Shown here: positions 9,727-17,106 of the stretch, in pieces
How positions within the stretch are numbered: the stretch's first letter is position 1
Layout of the letters: each line of letters begins with the position of its first letter
Made by a program: the position numbers and the translations under genes
Notes under the pieces: model-generated
Databases searched by the model: none
The model's input: only the letters and a program-made list of their open reading frames with translations
What the model was told of the DNA's origin: nothing
Assembly: GCA_934229785.1 (NCBI GenBank)
Contig: CAKQEA010000014.1
Span: 1 to 48,282 of the forward strand
Source of the DNA: an uncultured Anaeroplasmataceae bacterium
GTDB lineage: Bacteria > Bacillota_I > Bacilli_A > Acholeplasmatales > Anaeroplasmataceae
Direction: 5' to 3'
Length of the DNA stretch: 48,282 nt

Positions 9727-9798
9727 GTAGGGGCCAAGATTTGGCTACTCTAAACTTTAAATATGATTTAGAGAAAAGCACCTGGCAGTGCTTTTTTT
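9727..9798 (+). ncRNA. Putative structured small RNA of about 72 nt, unclassified
   Basis: Behind a good promoter and with no reading frame, three consecutive hairpins occur: GCCAA/TTGGC (9733-9737, 9741-9745), CTCTAAA/TTTAGAG (9748-9754, 9767-9773), and a terminator AAAAGCAC/GTGCTTTT (9774-9781, 9788-9795) followed by a T run. GCCA of the first stem could also pair with TGGC in the terminator loop (83-86 of 97xx), so two alternative structures are possible. I do not recognise it as SRP RNA, tmRNA, RNase P RNA or a known riboswitch. Because the terminator is followed by no gene for about 500 nt on this strand, a free-standing small RNA is more likely than a leader. Confidence 0.55.
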
Positions 9799-9828
9799 CT
9801 TTCTGTAAATCATAATAAATTACTTCAA

Positions 9829-9848
9829 TTTATTATAGATATATTTTA
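9829..9848 (+). repeat. Direct repeat, copy 2, flanking the small-RNA locus
   Basis: Identical over 20 nt to 9537-9556. The two copies bracket 272 bp that contain the dispersed repeat, the palindrome and the small RNA. Confidence 0.8.
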
Positions 9849-9877
9849 CTATATCCTAAGTAATCTTTAGTATTACG

Positions 9878-9893
9878 CCTATTAGGTATAACA
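9878..9893 (+). repeat. 16-nt repeat, second copy
   Basis: GCCTATTAGGTATAAC is identical to the core of the inverted repeat at 7477-7492, here without the outer arms. Confidence 0.6.
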
Positions 9894-9901
9894 TTGATCT
9901 G

Positions 9902-9930
9902 AAGCTCTCTTTATAGTATACGGAGAGCTT
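9902..9930 (+). repeat. Inverted repeat
   Basis: AAGCTCTC (9902-9909) pairs with GAGAGCTT (9923-9930). There is no T tract on either strand, so the role is unclear. It overlaps the stop codon of the minus-strand remnant. Confidence 0.4.
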
Positions 9931-10012
9931 ATTTAATAAAATCATAAGCATCACCGCCTTTAAAAGCAGCACTGTTAATCTTAACTTCTACAGCCGAATT
10001 ATATATTATAAA
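9929..10012 (-). pseudogene. C-terminal gene remnant
   Basis: Read on the minus strand, 10012 to 9929 gives a short protein-like stretch (SAVEVKINSAAFKGG, then DAYDFIK and a stop) after an in-frame stop at 10013-10015. Its codons are richer in G and C than the surrounding spacer, as expected for a leftover coding end. No start or ribosome site is present. Family not recognised. Confidence 0.35.
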
Positions 10013-10188
10013 TTAGTATTTAACAACAAAAAAATACGTTATTTTTAATATTTATTTTTGGTTTAGAAAATCAATAAAATTACACTATTGTAACAACATT
10101 TTTAATTCATTTTTTTCAAATATTTTTGTAAATTTTAAATGATTAGTTTACTTTTTAAAATTCTTTAAATAAAATTTATTTAATGAGT
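10013..10188. other. AT-rich spacer with nothing recognised
   Basis: Between the minus-strand remnant and the promoter of the acyltransferase gene I see no gene, repeat or clear RNA structure. Confidence 0.5.
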
Positions 10189-10217
10189 TTGTAGAATTAG
10201 ATTATTTTTGGTATAAT
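10189..10217 (+). promoter_or_regulatory. Promoter of the plsC-PAP2 pair
   Basis: TTGTAG (10189-10194), 17-bp spacer, TATAAT (10212-10217). The leader to the ATG at 10315 is about 90 nt. Confidence 0.5.
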
Positions 10218-10314
10218 CTTTAATGTTATATTTGTTCTAATTTGATTTAGTTTAAATATTCAAATTTATTGTGATAAAAATAACCTAAATTATATTTGTA
10301 ATAAGGAGTTTTGG

Positions 10315-11031
10315 ATGCTTAGATTCATTTTAACTATCATTATATATTTTCCATATTGTATTTATTTTTATTTTAAATTAAAAAAATCTTTGAAAAATAA
10401 AAACTTAACATTGCAACAGCGTTATGATGTTGCTAGAAAAATAGCATTAACAATTATTAAAAAGAATAGATGCAAAGTCAAGGCTTTTAATACAAAATAT
10501 TTGGATGATATTAATGGTTATATGCTAGCTTGCAATCACCAGGGAAGATTTGATGGACTTGCCTTAATTAGTGCATCAGCTAAGCAGTTATCGTTTTTAG
10601 TTAGAGAAGATAGGAGTAATATTTCAATTGAAAAGCATTTTTTAGATTTAATTGGTTGTAAAAGAATTATCCTTGATGATCCACGCCAAAGTGTTAAAAT
10701 GGTTAGTGAATTAAGTAGTGAAATTAGAAATAATAAAAATTATGCTGTATTTCCTGAAGGAAAGCATGATAATAATAAAAATACACTCTTAGATTTTAAT
10801 TCTGGTGTTTTTCATTTTGCTTTAACAGATAAGTACCCAATTATTCCTGTGTGCTTATATGATACTTATAAGGTTTATAATGTTAATTCAATTAGAAGGG
10901 TTGAATGTGAGGTTCATTTTTTAAAGCCTATATTTTATGATGAATATAAAAATTTGAATAAAAAGGAAATTGCTTTGCTTGTAAAATCAAGAATTCAAGA
11001 AAAGCTTGACGAACTTAAGGAGAATGTATGA
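10315..11031 (+). CDS. 1-acyl-sn-glycerol-3-phosphate acyltransferase family (PlsC-like)
   Basis: Membrane-associated acyltransferase of phospholipid synthesis, 238 residues. An N-terminal hydrophobic segment (about 4-22) precedes the catalytic H-x4-D motif NHQGRFD (H75, D80) and the substrate-binding block FPEGKHD (about 145-152). Start ATG 10315 follows AAGGAG (10303-10308). It overlaps the PAP2 gene by 4 bp (ATGA), so the two are co-translated: an acyltransferase making phosphatidate next to a lipid phosphatase. A paralogue with the same motifs lies at 18342-19073. The exact acceptor (lysophosphatidate or another lysolipid) cannot be decided from sequence. Confidence 0.87.
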   Translation: MLRFILTIIIYFPYCIYFYFKLKKSLKNKNLTLQQRYDVARKIALTIIKKNRCKVKAFNTKYLDDINGYMLACNHQGRFDGLALISASAKQLSFLVREDRSNISIEKHFLDLIGCKRIILDDPRQSVKMVSELSSEIRNNKNYAVFPEGKHDNNKNTLLDFNSGVFHFALTDKYPIIPVCLYDTYKVYNVNSIRRVECEVHFLKPIFYDEYKNLNKKEIALLVKSRIQEKLDELKENV

Positions 11032-11693
11032 AAAAAAAGTATTTACCACATATAATTGTTGCATCTGTTTTTTTCACTTGTTTTATTATTTTTTCAATTC
11101 TTGTTAAAAATAATGTTTTTGATAGTATTGATAAAAATGTTGTAGATTTTGTTGTGTCATTTAGAGGAGAAAAATATGGTGCTGTTTATTGGATTTTTAG
11201 GATTTTAACGGAATTAGGTTTTGTTTATTTCATGATTTTTATATTTTTATTGTTTTTTATATTTACAAAAATTGATTTAAAGAGTTTAATTTTATCACTT
11301 GGTACCCTAACAACCTATTTATCTAATTTTATTGTTAAAATTATAATAAAACGACCAAGACCTCTTGAGGAATTAAGGTGGATGAGTGAAAAATCCTATT
11401 CTTATCCATCATCACATACAATGTGTTCAACATTTATGTATGGATTTTTAGCATATATTATTTATAAGTCTAATTTAAAAAATAAATATAAGTATCCTCT
11501 AATGTGCTTAATGATTATAACTATCTTTGTTATAGGCATAAGTAGAATTATACTATCAGTTCATTTTTTCTCTGATGTGCTTGGTGGGGCAATACTTGGT
11601 GTTGTGTTTGTTAATTTGGCAATTATTCTAGATAATTATTTAACTACTAGAGGTGTTGATGGCTTTAGGAATTTAATTATTAAAAAGAAATAA
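11028..11693 (+). CDS. PAP2-family membrane phosphatase
   Basis: Integral membrane phosphatase of 221 residues with about six helices. The three catalytic motifs are complete: K104-x6-RP (KIIIKRPRP), PSSH (127-130) and SR-x5-H-x3-D (R173, H179, D183). Family members dephosphorylate phosphatidate, phosphatidylglycerophosphate or undecaprenyl pyrophosphate. The overlap with the PlsC-like gene suggests a glycerolipid role, but undecaprenyl-PP recycling (BcrC-like) is not excluded. A terminator follows at once. Confidence 0.88.
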   Translation: MKKKYLPHIIVASVFFTCFIIFSILVKNNVFDSIDKNVVDFVVSFRGEKYGAVYWIFRILTELGFVYFMIFIFLLFFIFTKIDLKSLILSLGTLTTYLSNFIVKIIIKRPRPLEELRWMSEKSYSYPSSHTMCSTFMYGFLAYIIYKSNLKNKYKYPLMCLMIITIFVIGISRIILSVHFFSDVLGGAILGVVFVNLAIILDNYLTTRGVDGFRNLIIKKK

Positions 11694-11710
11694 TTATATA
11701 AAATAGAAAG

Positions 11711-11740
11711 AGATTAGATTTTTGTATTCTAATCTTTTTT
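11711..11740 (+). terminator. Terminator after the PAP2 gene
   Basis: AGATTAGA (11711-11718) pairs with TCTAATCT (11728-11735) before a T run. Confidence 0.8.
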
Positions 11741-11773
11741 CATTTGTTGTAAAATCATAGTGGTGATGATTAT

Positions 11774-12664
11774 ATGATATATACAGTTACTCTTTCACCT
11801 TCGCTTGATTATATAGTTGAGGTTGATAATTTTAAAATAGGCGCAATTAATAGAAGCAAAAATGAGAGGTTTTATCCTGGTGGTAAGGGAATAAATGTTT
11901 CGATTGCTTTAGCTAATTTAGGTGCTAAAACAAAGGCTTTAGGCTTTGTTGGTGGTTTTGTTGGTGATTTCATTTTAAATAAATTAAATGAATTTAATGT
12001 TGAATGTGATTTTATTAGGGTTGATGGTGTTTCTAGAATTAATGTTAAAATACCAGGTGATTGTGAAACTGCAATTAATGGTAGTGGTCCTACTATTTTA
12101 AGTGATGATATTAATTTGTTAATTAGTAAGCTTAAAGAATTAAAAAATGGTGATGTTTTGGTTATTTCAGGAGCTGTCCCAAAATCAATAAATCAAAATA
12201 TATATGAAGAAATTTTAAAAAATGTCAATAAGAATGTTAGGGTTATTGTTGATACGACTAAGAACTTTTTAATTGATTCTTTAAAATATAAGCCTTTTTT
12301 AATAAAACCTAATAAGGAAGAATTAGAAGAGGCCTTAGATATTAAAATAGAGAATGATGATATGTTAATTTTAGCAACTAAAAAATTAATTGATATGGGT
12401 GCTGAAAATGTTATTGTATCATTAGGTAGTGATGGAGCAATTTTAATGAATAAGAATTGTTATTTTAGGGTTAATGCTATAAAGGGTAAGGCCATAAATA
12501 CTGTAGGTGCAGGTGATTTTGTTATTGCTGGATTTATATATGATTATTTAAAGAGTAATGACTTAGCTAGTGCATTAAAATTTGGGGTATGTTGTGGTAG
12601 TGCTAGAGCTTTCTACTATTTACCAACAAAGGAAGAAATATTAAATATATATAATAAAATGTGA
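11774..12664 (+). CDS. PfkB-family hexose-phosphate kinase (1-phosphofructokinase/tagatose-6-phosphate kinase type)
   Basis: Cytoplasmic sugar kinase of 296 residues. The N terminus MIYTVTLSPSLDYIVEV is typical of FruK/LacC. The glycine pair in PGGKGINVS and the C-terminal ATP/anion-hole motif NTVGAGD with catalytic D248 mark the PfkB family. It would phosphorylate fructose 1-phosphate (or tagatose 6-phosphate) to the bisphosphate. No fructose PTS permease or FruR regulator lies beside it. Instead, seven bases downstream, comes class III fructose-1,6-bisphosphatase, which acts on the likely product. The usual fruK symbol is therefore plausible but not certain. Confidence 0.82.
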   Translation: MIYTVTLSPSLDYIVEVDNFKIGAINRSKNERFYPGGKGINVSIALANLGAKTKALGFVGGFVGDFILNKLNEFNVECDFIRVDGVSRINVKIPGDCETAINGSGPTILSDDINLLISKLKELKNGDVLVISGAVPKSINQNIYEEILKNVNKNVRVIVDTTKNFLIDSLKYKPFLIKPNKEELEEALDIKIENDDMLILATKKLIDMGAENVIVSLGSDGAILMNKNCYFRVNAIKGKAINTVGAGDFVIAGFIYDYLKSNDLASALKFGVCCGSARAFYYLPTKEEILNIYNKM

Positions 12665-12671
12665 GGTTTGT

Positions 12672-14600
12672 ATGAATGAAAAATATTTAAGACAATTGTC
12701 AATATCATTTCCAACTATTAAAAGTGCTAGTGCTGAAATTATTAATTTATCAGCTAATTTGAATTTACCAAAGGGAACTGAGCATTTTGTTTCTGATATT
12801 CATGGTGAATTTGAAGCATTTTCACATATAATTAAAAATTCGAGTGGAAATATTAGAAGAAAAATAGATGATGAATTTAATGATGAATTAGATGATAAAC
12901 AAAAAAGACTTCTCGGAACTTTAATTTATTACCCAGAGGAAAAATTAGATTTAATTGAAAAAAGTAATGATAATATTTTTGATTTTTATAGATGGGCTTT
13001 ATATTGCTTAATTCGCGTAGCTAGACGTACAGCTACTAAATACACAAGAGAAAAATTAAAAAAGGCTGTAAAGCCAGAATATGAATATATTGTTGAGGAA
13101 TTGTTAAATGAGCGTGATGATACAAGTGCCAAGGAGTTGTATTATAAGGGAATTATTGAGGCAATTATTTCAACTGATTCATCAAGAGAATATATTGTAG
13201 TATTATCTAGATTGATTCAGCATTTATCGATTGATAGATTACATATTATAGGTGATGTTTTTGATAGAGGAAGTAATGCTGAAGGGGTTATGGATTTACT
13301 TTGTAAGTATCATTCAGTTGATATTGAGTGGGGAAATCATGATATTGAATGGATGGGAGCTGCATGTGGCTCTTTGGCCTGTATAGCTTCTGTTATCCGC
13401 ATTTGTGTTAAGTATGGGAATTTAAAAACCTTAGAGAATGGATATGGTATCTCTTTAGTGCCGTTGGTAACATTTGCTTTAGATAAATATAAAAATGATC
13501 CTTGTGATATTTTTAAAATTAAAATGGATAATCTAAGAGATTCTAAGGTTTATTCAAAGGTTCATAAGGCTATAGCAATTATTTTGTTAAAATTAGAAGG
13601 AGATATTTCAAGGCGTCATCCTGAATTTGAAATGCAAAATAGAGTTCTTCTTGATAAACTTGATTTAACTAAGGGAATAATTGATATTGATGGTAGGGAA
13701 TATGAACTTAAGGACAATAATTTTCCAACCCTAGATATTAATAATCCATTTAAGCTATCAGATGACGAGCAATATGTAATGGATAAGCTTCTAGAGTCCT
13801 TTTTATCATCTGAGAAGCTTCAAAGACATGTTGATGCTTTATATAACAGGGGAAGTATGTATAGAGTTTATAATGGTAACTTGTTATTTCATGGCTGCAT
13901 CCCATTAAATGAAAATGGAAGATGTATGTATGTAAATATTGATGGAAAAAAGGTTAAGGGTAAGGAATTATTTGAAACATTAGAGCGTCTGGCAAGAAAT
14001 GCAAGGTATTCAAAAAATAAGCATGATAAGGAGTATGGACTTGATGTTATGTATTTTATGTGGGCATCTCCTGTTTCTCCATTATTTGGTAAAGAAAAAA
14101 TGGCAACATTTGAAAGGTATTTTTTAAATAATGATGAAATAAAATATGAGGCCAAGAATAGCTATTACACCTATTATGATGATCCTGTTGTTGTTAAAAG
14201 AATTTTCGACGAATTTAATATTGATTTTAAAACAGGTCATATTATAAATGGTCATGTGCCTGTTAAGCTTGGTTCATCTCCGATTCATTGTGGTGGAAGA
14301 GTTATAATTATTGATGGAGGTTTTTCTAAAGCTTACCAGCCTGTTACTGGTATTGCTGGTTATACATTAGTTTCAAATTCTCATTGCTTAAAGCTTGTTT
14401 CCCATAAACCATTTATTTCAACAAGTGATGCGATTATAAATGAAACAAATATTCATTCGGATTCAGAATTAATTTCTGTTTTTCCAACAAGGCAAAGAGT
14501 TTTAGATACTGACAAGGGTAAAGATATGGTTGAAAGAATTAACGATTTAAATGAACTAATTGAATGTTACAAGAATGGTAGTATTCATGAGCATCAATAA
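12672..14600 (+). CDS. fbp: Fructose-1,6-bisphosphatase, class III
   Basis: Gluconeogenic enzyme hydrolysing fructose 1,6-bisphosphate to fructose 6-phosphate. At 642 residues it has the length of the Firmicutes class III enzyme (B. subtilis YydE/Fbp type), a calcineurin-like metallophosphatase. The metal-binding motifs are visible in order: VSDIHGEFEAF (about 42-52), IIGDVFDRGS (about 192-201), WGNHDIEWMG (about 219-228), and a C-terminal NGHVPVKLG and DGGFSKAY. Start ATG 12672 follows GAGG, directly behind the PfkB-type kinase. Class III enzymes are commonly controlled by metabolites; nothing in the upstream sequence shows transcriptional control. Two terminators follow (14693, 14776). Confidence 0.93.
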   Translation: MNEKYLRQLSISFPTIKSASAEIINLSANLNLPKGTEHFVSDIHGEFEAFSHIIKNSSGNIRRKIDDEFNDELDDKQKRLLGTLIYYPEEKLDLIEKSNDNIFDFYRWALYCLIRVARRTATKYTREKLKKAVKPEYEYIVEELLNERDDTSAKELYYKGIIEAIISTDSSREYIVVLSRLIQHLSIDRLHIIGDVFDRGSNAEGVMDLLCKYHSVDIEWGNHDIEWMGAACGSLACIASVIRICVKYGNLKTLENGYGISLVPLVTFALDKYKNDPCDIFKIKMDNLRDSKVYSKVHKAIAIILLKLEGDISRRHPEFEMQNRVLLDKLDLTKGIIDIDGREYELKDNNFPTLDINNPFKLSDDEQYVMDKLLESFLSSEKLQRHVDALYNRGSMYRVYNGNLLFHGCIPLNENGRCMYVNIDGKKVKGKELFETLERLARNARYSKNKHDKEYGLDVMYFMWASPVSPLFGKEKMATFERYFLNNDEIKYEAKNSYYTYYDDPVVVKRIFDEFNIDFKTGHIINGHVPVKLGSSPIHCGGRVIIIDGGFSKAYQPVTGIAGYTLVSNSHCLKLVSHKPFISTSDAIINETNIHSDSELISVFPTRQRVLDTDKGKDMVERINDLNELIECYKNGSIHEHQ

Positions 14601-14692
14601 TTAAAATTATAATTAGCAATAAGAATAAATTTTTAAAAAATATATGAAATAAAAAATAAATTGTGCTACAATAATTATGATAACGTGTAACG

Positions 14693-14731
14693 AAAAGTGT
14701 AAATCCAGTTGATTTGGATTTGCACTTTTTT
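14693..14731 (+). terminator. Strong terminator after fbp
   Basis: Arms 14693-14707 and 14715-14729 form a 15-bp stem with a single G-U pair and a 7-nt loop, then T residues. Confidence 0.85.
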
Positions 14732-14775
14732 GCGTTTAGGATATATGGGAAAAATTATTGAAGAAGCGTAGTTTT

Positions 14776-14806
14776 AAGAATATAGTTTTGCTATATTCTT
14801 TTTTTT
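14776..14806 (+). terminator. Second terminator just upstream of the Y-family polymerase gene
   Basis: A perfect 10-bp stem AAGAATATAG (14776-14785) / CTATATTCTT (14791-14800) with loop TTTTG runs into six more T residues. It isolates the polymerase gene from upstream transcription. Confidence 0.85.
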
Positions 14807-14824
14807 AATTTTAAAAATATGAGG

Positions 14825-14830
14825 TATAAT
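14825..14830 (+). promoter_or_regulatory. Probable -10 box of the polymerase operon
   Basis: TATAAT at 14825-14830 lies just after the terminator. The -35 region would fall in the T tract (14802-14807) and is poor, which could mean an activated or LexA-type controlled promoter, but no convincing LexA box was found. Confidence 0.4.
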
Positions 14831-14851
14831 ATAGAAAAAGGAGGAGATATT

Positions 14852-16357
14852 TTGCAAAGTGTATTTATATGTATTGATTTAAAGAGCTTTTATGCATCAG
14901 CAGAGTGTTCTAAAAGAGAGTTAGATGCATTAGATACTAACTTGGTTGTAGCTGATACCTCTAGAACTGAAAAGACTATTTGCTTGGCTGTTTCTCCTTC
15001 ACTTAAAGCATTAGGTGTTCCTAGTAGACCAAGATTATTTGAGGTTTTACAGAGGGTTAAGGAAATAAATAAGGATAGAAAAAGAAAAAATGGCGGAAGA
15101 GCTTTTGTTAAAAAATCTGTAAGTATTAAGGAGTTAAATGAACATCCTGATTACGAGCTTGATTTTATTTGTGCTACACCAAAAATGAGTATGTATATTG
15201 ATATAAGTACTAAAATATATTCAATATATTTACGCTATATTGCGAAAGAGGATATTCATGTTTATTCTATTGATGAGGTTTTTATGGATGTTAGTGGGTA
15301 TTTAGCTACCTATAAGATAAAGTCAAATGAGCTTGCTAAAAGAATGATTAATGATATTTTAAATGAAACTGGAATTACTGCTACAGCTGGAATTGGTACA
15401 AATATGTATTTGGCTAAGGTTGCTATGGATGTGCTTGCTAAGCATGTTAAGCCTGATGCTTACGGAGTAAGAATTGCTTGGTTAAATGAGGAAAGATATA
15501 AAAGATTATTATGGGATCATAGGCCATTAACAGATTTTTGGCGTGTTGGACATGGTATTTCAAAAAAACTTGAAAAATATGGAATGTTTACGATGGGAGA
15601 TATTGCAAGATGTTCACTTGGTGGTAAGGATGATATTTTAAATGAGGATTTGTTATTTAAGCTGTTTGGAGTTAATGCTGAATTGCTTATTGATCATGCG
15701 TGGGGATATGAGCCATGTAGAATGATTGATATTAAAAACTATAAGCCTATTAGTAATTCTCTTAGTACAAATCAGGTTTTGCATTGTCCTATGCCTTATA
15801 GAGTGGCTCGTTTAACATTACATGAAATGTGTGATCAATTTGCTTTAGATATGGTTGAAAAGAATCTAGTAACTAAAACAATGATTTTAACTATTGGCTA
15901 TGATAAGGATAATATTGATAATGGCTATAATGGAGAGATTATGTATGATTATGTTGGAAGAGTTCTTCCTAAATTTGCACATGGAACAATTAGTTTTGAT
16001 AAATATACTTCAGCTGAATCTTTAATAATATCTAAGATGGATGAACTTTATTTAAGGATTGTTAATAAAAATCTTACAATAAGAAGAATTGGTATTGGTT
16101 GTAATGTTATTAATAGAGATTTAGTAAAAGATGAAAATAAAGGTTATGAGCAACTAAACTTATTTATAGATTATGATAAAAAGGAAAAAGAAAGACTCGA
16201 GAATGAAAAAAAGCTTGAAAAAGAGCATAATGCTATGGTTGCTATTGTTAAGCTAAAGAAAAAATATGGTAAGAATTCAGTTTTGAAGGGAATGAATTTA
16301 GAAGATGGAGCAACTCAAATAGAAAGAAATAAGCAAATAGGAGGACATAAGGCATGA
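14852..16357 (+). CDS. Y-family DNA polymerase (UmuC/UvrX/YqjW type)
   Basis: Translesion DNA polymerase, 501 residues, longer than DinB. The first catalytic Asp is D9 in FICIDLKSFYASAEC, and the second acidic pair is D141-E142 in VYSIDEVFMDVSG. A helix-hairpin and little-finger region follow. The start is set at TTG 14852, seven bases after AGGAGG (14839-14844); an ATG at 14819 would overlap the -10 box. The C-terminal tail is charged (KEKERLENEKKLEKEH). It overlaps a YolD-like gene by 4 bp, the arrangement of uvrX-yolD and yqjW-yqjX in Bacillus, which points to the UmuC-like branch. In those relatives expression is SOS-induced; I found no clear operator here. Confidence 0.9.
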   Translation: MQSVFICIDLKSFYASAECSKRELDALDTNLVVADTSRTEKTICLAVSPSLKALGVPSRPRLFEVLQRVKEINKDRKRKNGGRAFVKKSVSIKELNEHPDYELDFICATPKMSMYIDISTKIYSIYLRYIAKEDIHVYSIDEVFMDVSGYLATYKIKSNELAKRMINDILNETGITATAGIGTNMYLAKVAMDVLAKHVKPDAYGVRIAWLNEERYKRLLWDHRPLTDFWRVGHGISKKLEKYGMFTMGDIARCSLGGKDDILNEDLLFKLFGVNAELLIDHAWGYEPCRMIDIKNYKPISNSLSTNQVLHCPMPYRVARLTLHEMCDQFALDMVEKNLVTKTMILTIGYDKDNIDNGYNGEIMYDYVGRVLPKFAHGTISFDKYTSAESLIISKMDELYLRIVNKNLTIRRIGIGCNVINRDLVKDENKGYEQLNLFIDYDKKEKERLENEKKLEKEHNAMVAIVKLKKKYGKNSVLKGMNLEDGATQIERNKQIGGHKA

Positions 16358-16737
16358 AATATGATGATATTATCAATAAAACAAGACCATATTCTAATTA
16401 TCCTAGAATGTCTTTAAATAATAGGGCAAGTCAATTTTCTCCATTTTCAGCTTTAAGTGGTTATGATGAAAAAATAATTGAAGCATCTAGAAATACTTGT
16501 AGTATGATTGAACTAAGTGATGATGAAAAAGATGAATTAGATTTAAAGCTTCAATTTTTATTAAATAATCATGTAAAAGCTTCTTTTAAATATTTTGTTC
16601 CTGATAGTAAAAAAAGTGGTGGAAGCTATAATGTAGTGGACGGAATTATTAAGAAAGTAGATTTTGTTAATGATTCCATTATTTTAGATAGTAAGGTCAT
16701 AATAAAACTTGCTCAAATTGTTGATATTAATTTGTAA
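16354..16737 (+). CDS. YolD-like protein, partner of the Y-family polymerase
   Basis: A 127-residue protein with the YolD-like N-terminal signature around NRASQFSPFSALSGYDE (about 21-40). YolD-like proteins are small, of poorly known biochemical role, and usually encoded directly behind UmuC-like polymerases; they have been compared to UmuD-type accessory subunits. The ATG overlaps the polymerase stop (ATGA), and a GGAGG-like site (AGGAGGACAT before 16354) supports the start. A basic middle region and a hydrophobic C terminus complete it. Confidence 0.85.
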   Translation: MKYDDIINKTRPYSNYPRMSLNNRASQFSPFSALSGYDEKIIEASRNTCSMIELSDDEKDELDLKLQFLLNNHVKASFKYFVPDSKKSGGSYNVVDGIIKKVDFVNDSIILDSKVIIKLAQIVDINL

Positions 16738-16741
16738 ATTA

Positions 16742-16770
16742 TTGTAAAAATTATTATATTTTTGTATAAT
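16742..16770 (+). promoter_or_regulatory. Promoter of the HPr-like gene
   Basis: TTGTAA (16742-16747), 17-bp spacer, TATAAT (16765-16770). Confidence 0.65.
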
Positions 16771-16801
16771 TAGTTAAAAGATGAAATCGGGGGTACTTGT
16801 G

Positions 16802-17077
16802 ATGAGAAAAAAAACATTTGTTATAAAAAATCAAACAGGGGTTCATGCTAAGATTGCAACTGATTTAGTTGATGAGGCAAGCAAATATGATTCTGATATT
16901 CTAATTGGTCATAGAGGTAGAAAACTTGATATGAAATCTATTATTTGTGTTATGGGCTTAGGTATTAATTACAACGATGAAATAACAATTCAAACCTATG
17001 GTAATGATGAATCTGAGGCAATTGATGGAATTGCTAAATATATAGTAGATACAGGGTTAGGCCAATTAGTTGAATAA
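16802..17077 (+). CDS. HPr-family phosphocarrier protein
   Basis: A 91-residue HPr-fold protein. The active-site His is in place (H15 in QTGVHAKIA) and so is the regulatory Ser46 (DMKSIICVMGL), so it could take part both in PTS phosphotransfer and in HPr-kinase/CcpA regulation. It differs from typical HPr in the residue two after His15, Lys instead of the nearly invariant Arg17, and in the C-terminal VDTGLGQLVE. The start is ATG 16802, behind GGGGG (16789-16793), giving H15 and S46 their canonical numbers. It has its own promoter. No enzyme I gene is adjacent, so this may be the main HPr or a Crh-like or specialised paralogue. Confidence 0.85.
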   Translation: MRKKTFVIKNQTGVHAKIATDLVDEASKYDSDILIGHRGRKLDMKSIICVMGLGINYNDEITIQTYGNDESEAIDGIAKYIVDTGLGQLVE

Positions 17078-17100
17078 AATGATAAAAATTCTCATATAAT
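17070..17100 (+). promoter_or_regulatory. Promoter of tspO, possibly giving a leaderless transcript
   Basis: TATAAT (17095-17100) lies seven bases before the ATG at 17107, with a possible TTGAAT at 17070-17075 (19-bp spacer) overlapping the HPr stop. Confidence 0.5.
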
Positions 17101-17106
17101 TTAAAT

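Noticed and set aside
9727..9798. SRP RNA or a known riboswitch
   Set aside because: The SRP core (GGAAG...GCAGCC type) is absent, and no downstream gene lies within about 500 nt on the strand, so a cis-riboswitch is unlikely.
14601..14851. LexA/SOS box before the Y-family polymerase
   Set aside because: No convincing CGAAC-N4-GTTCG-type dyad was found; two terminators and a -10 box explain the spacer.
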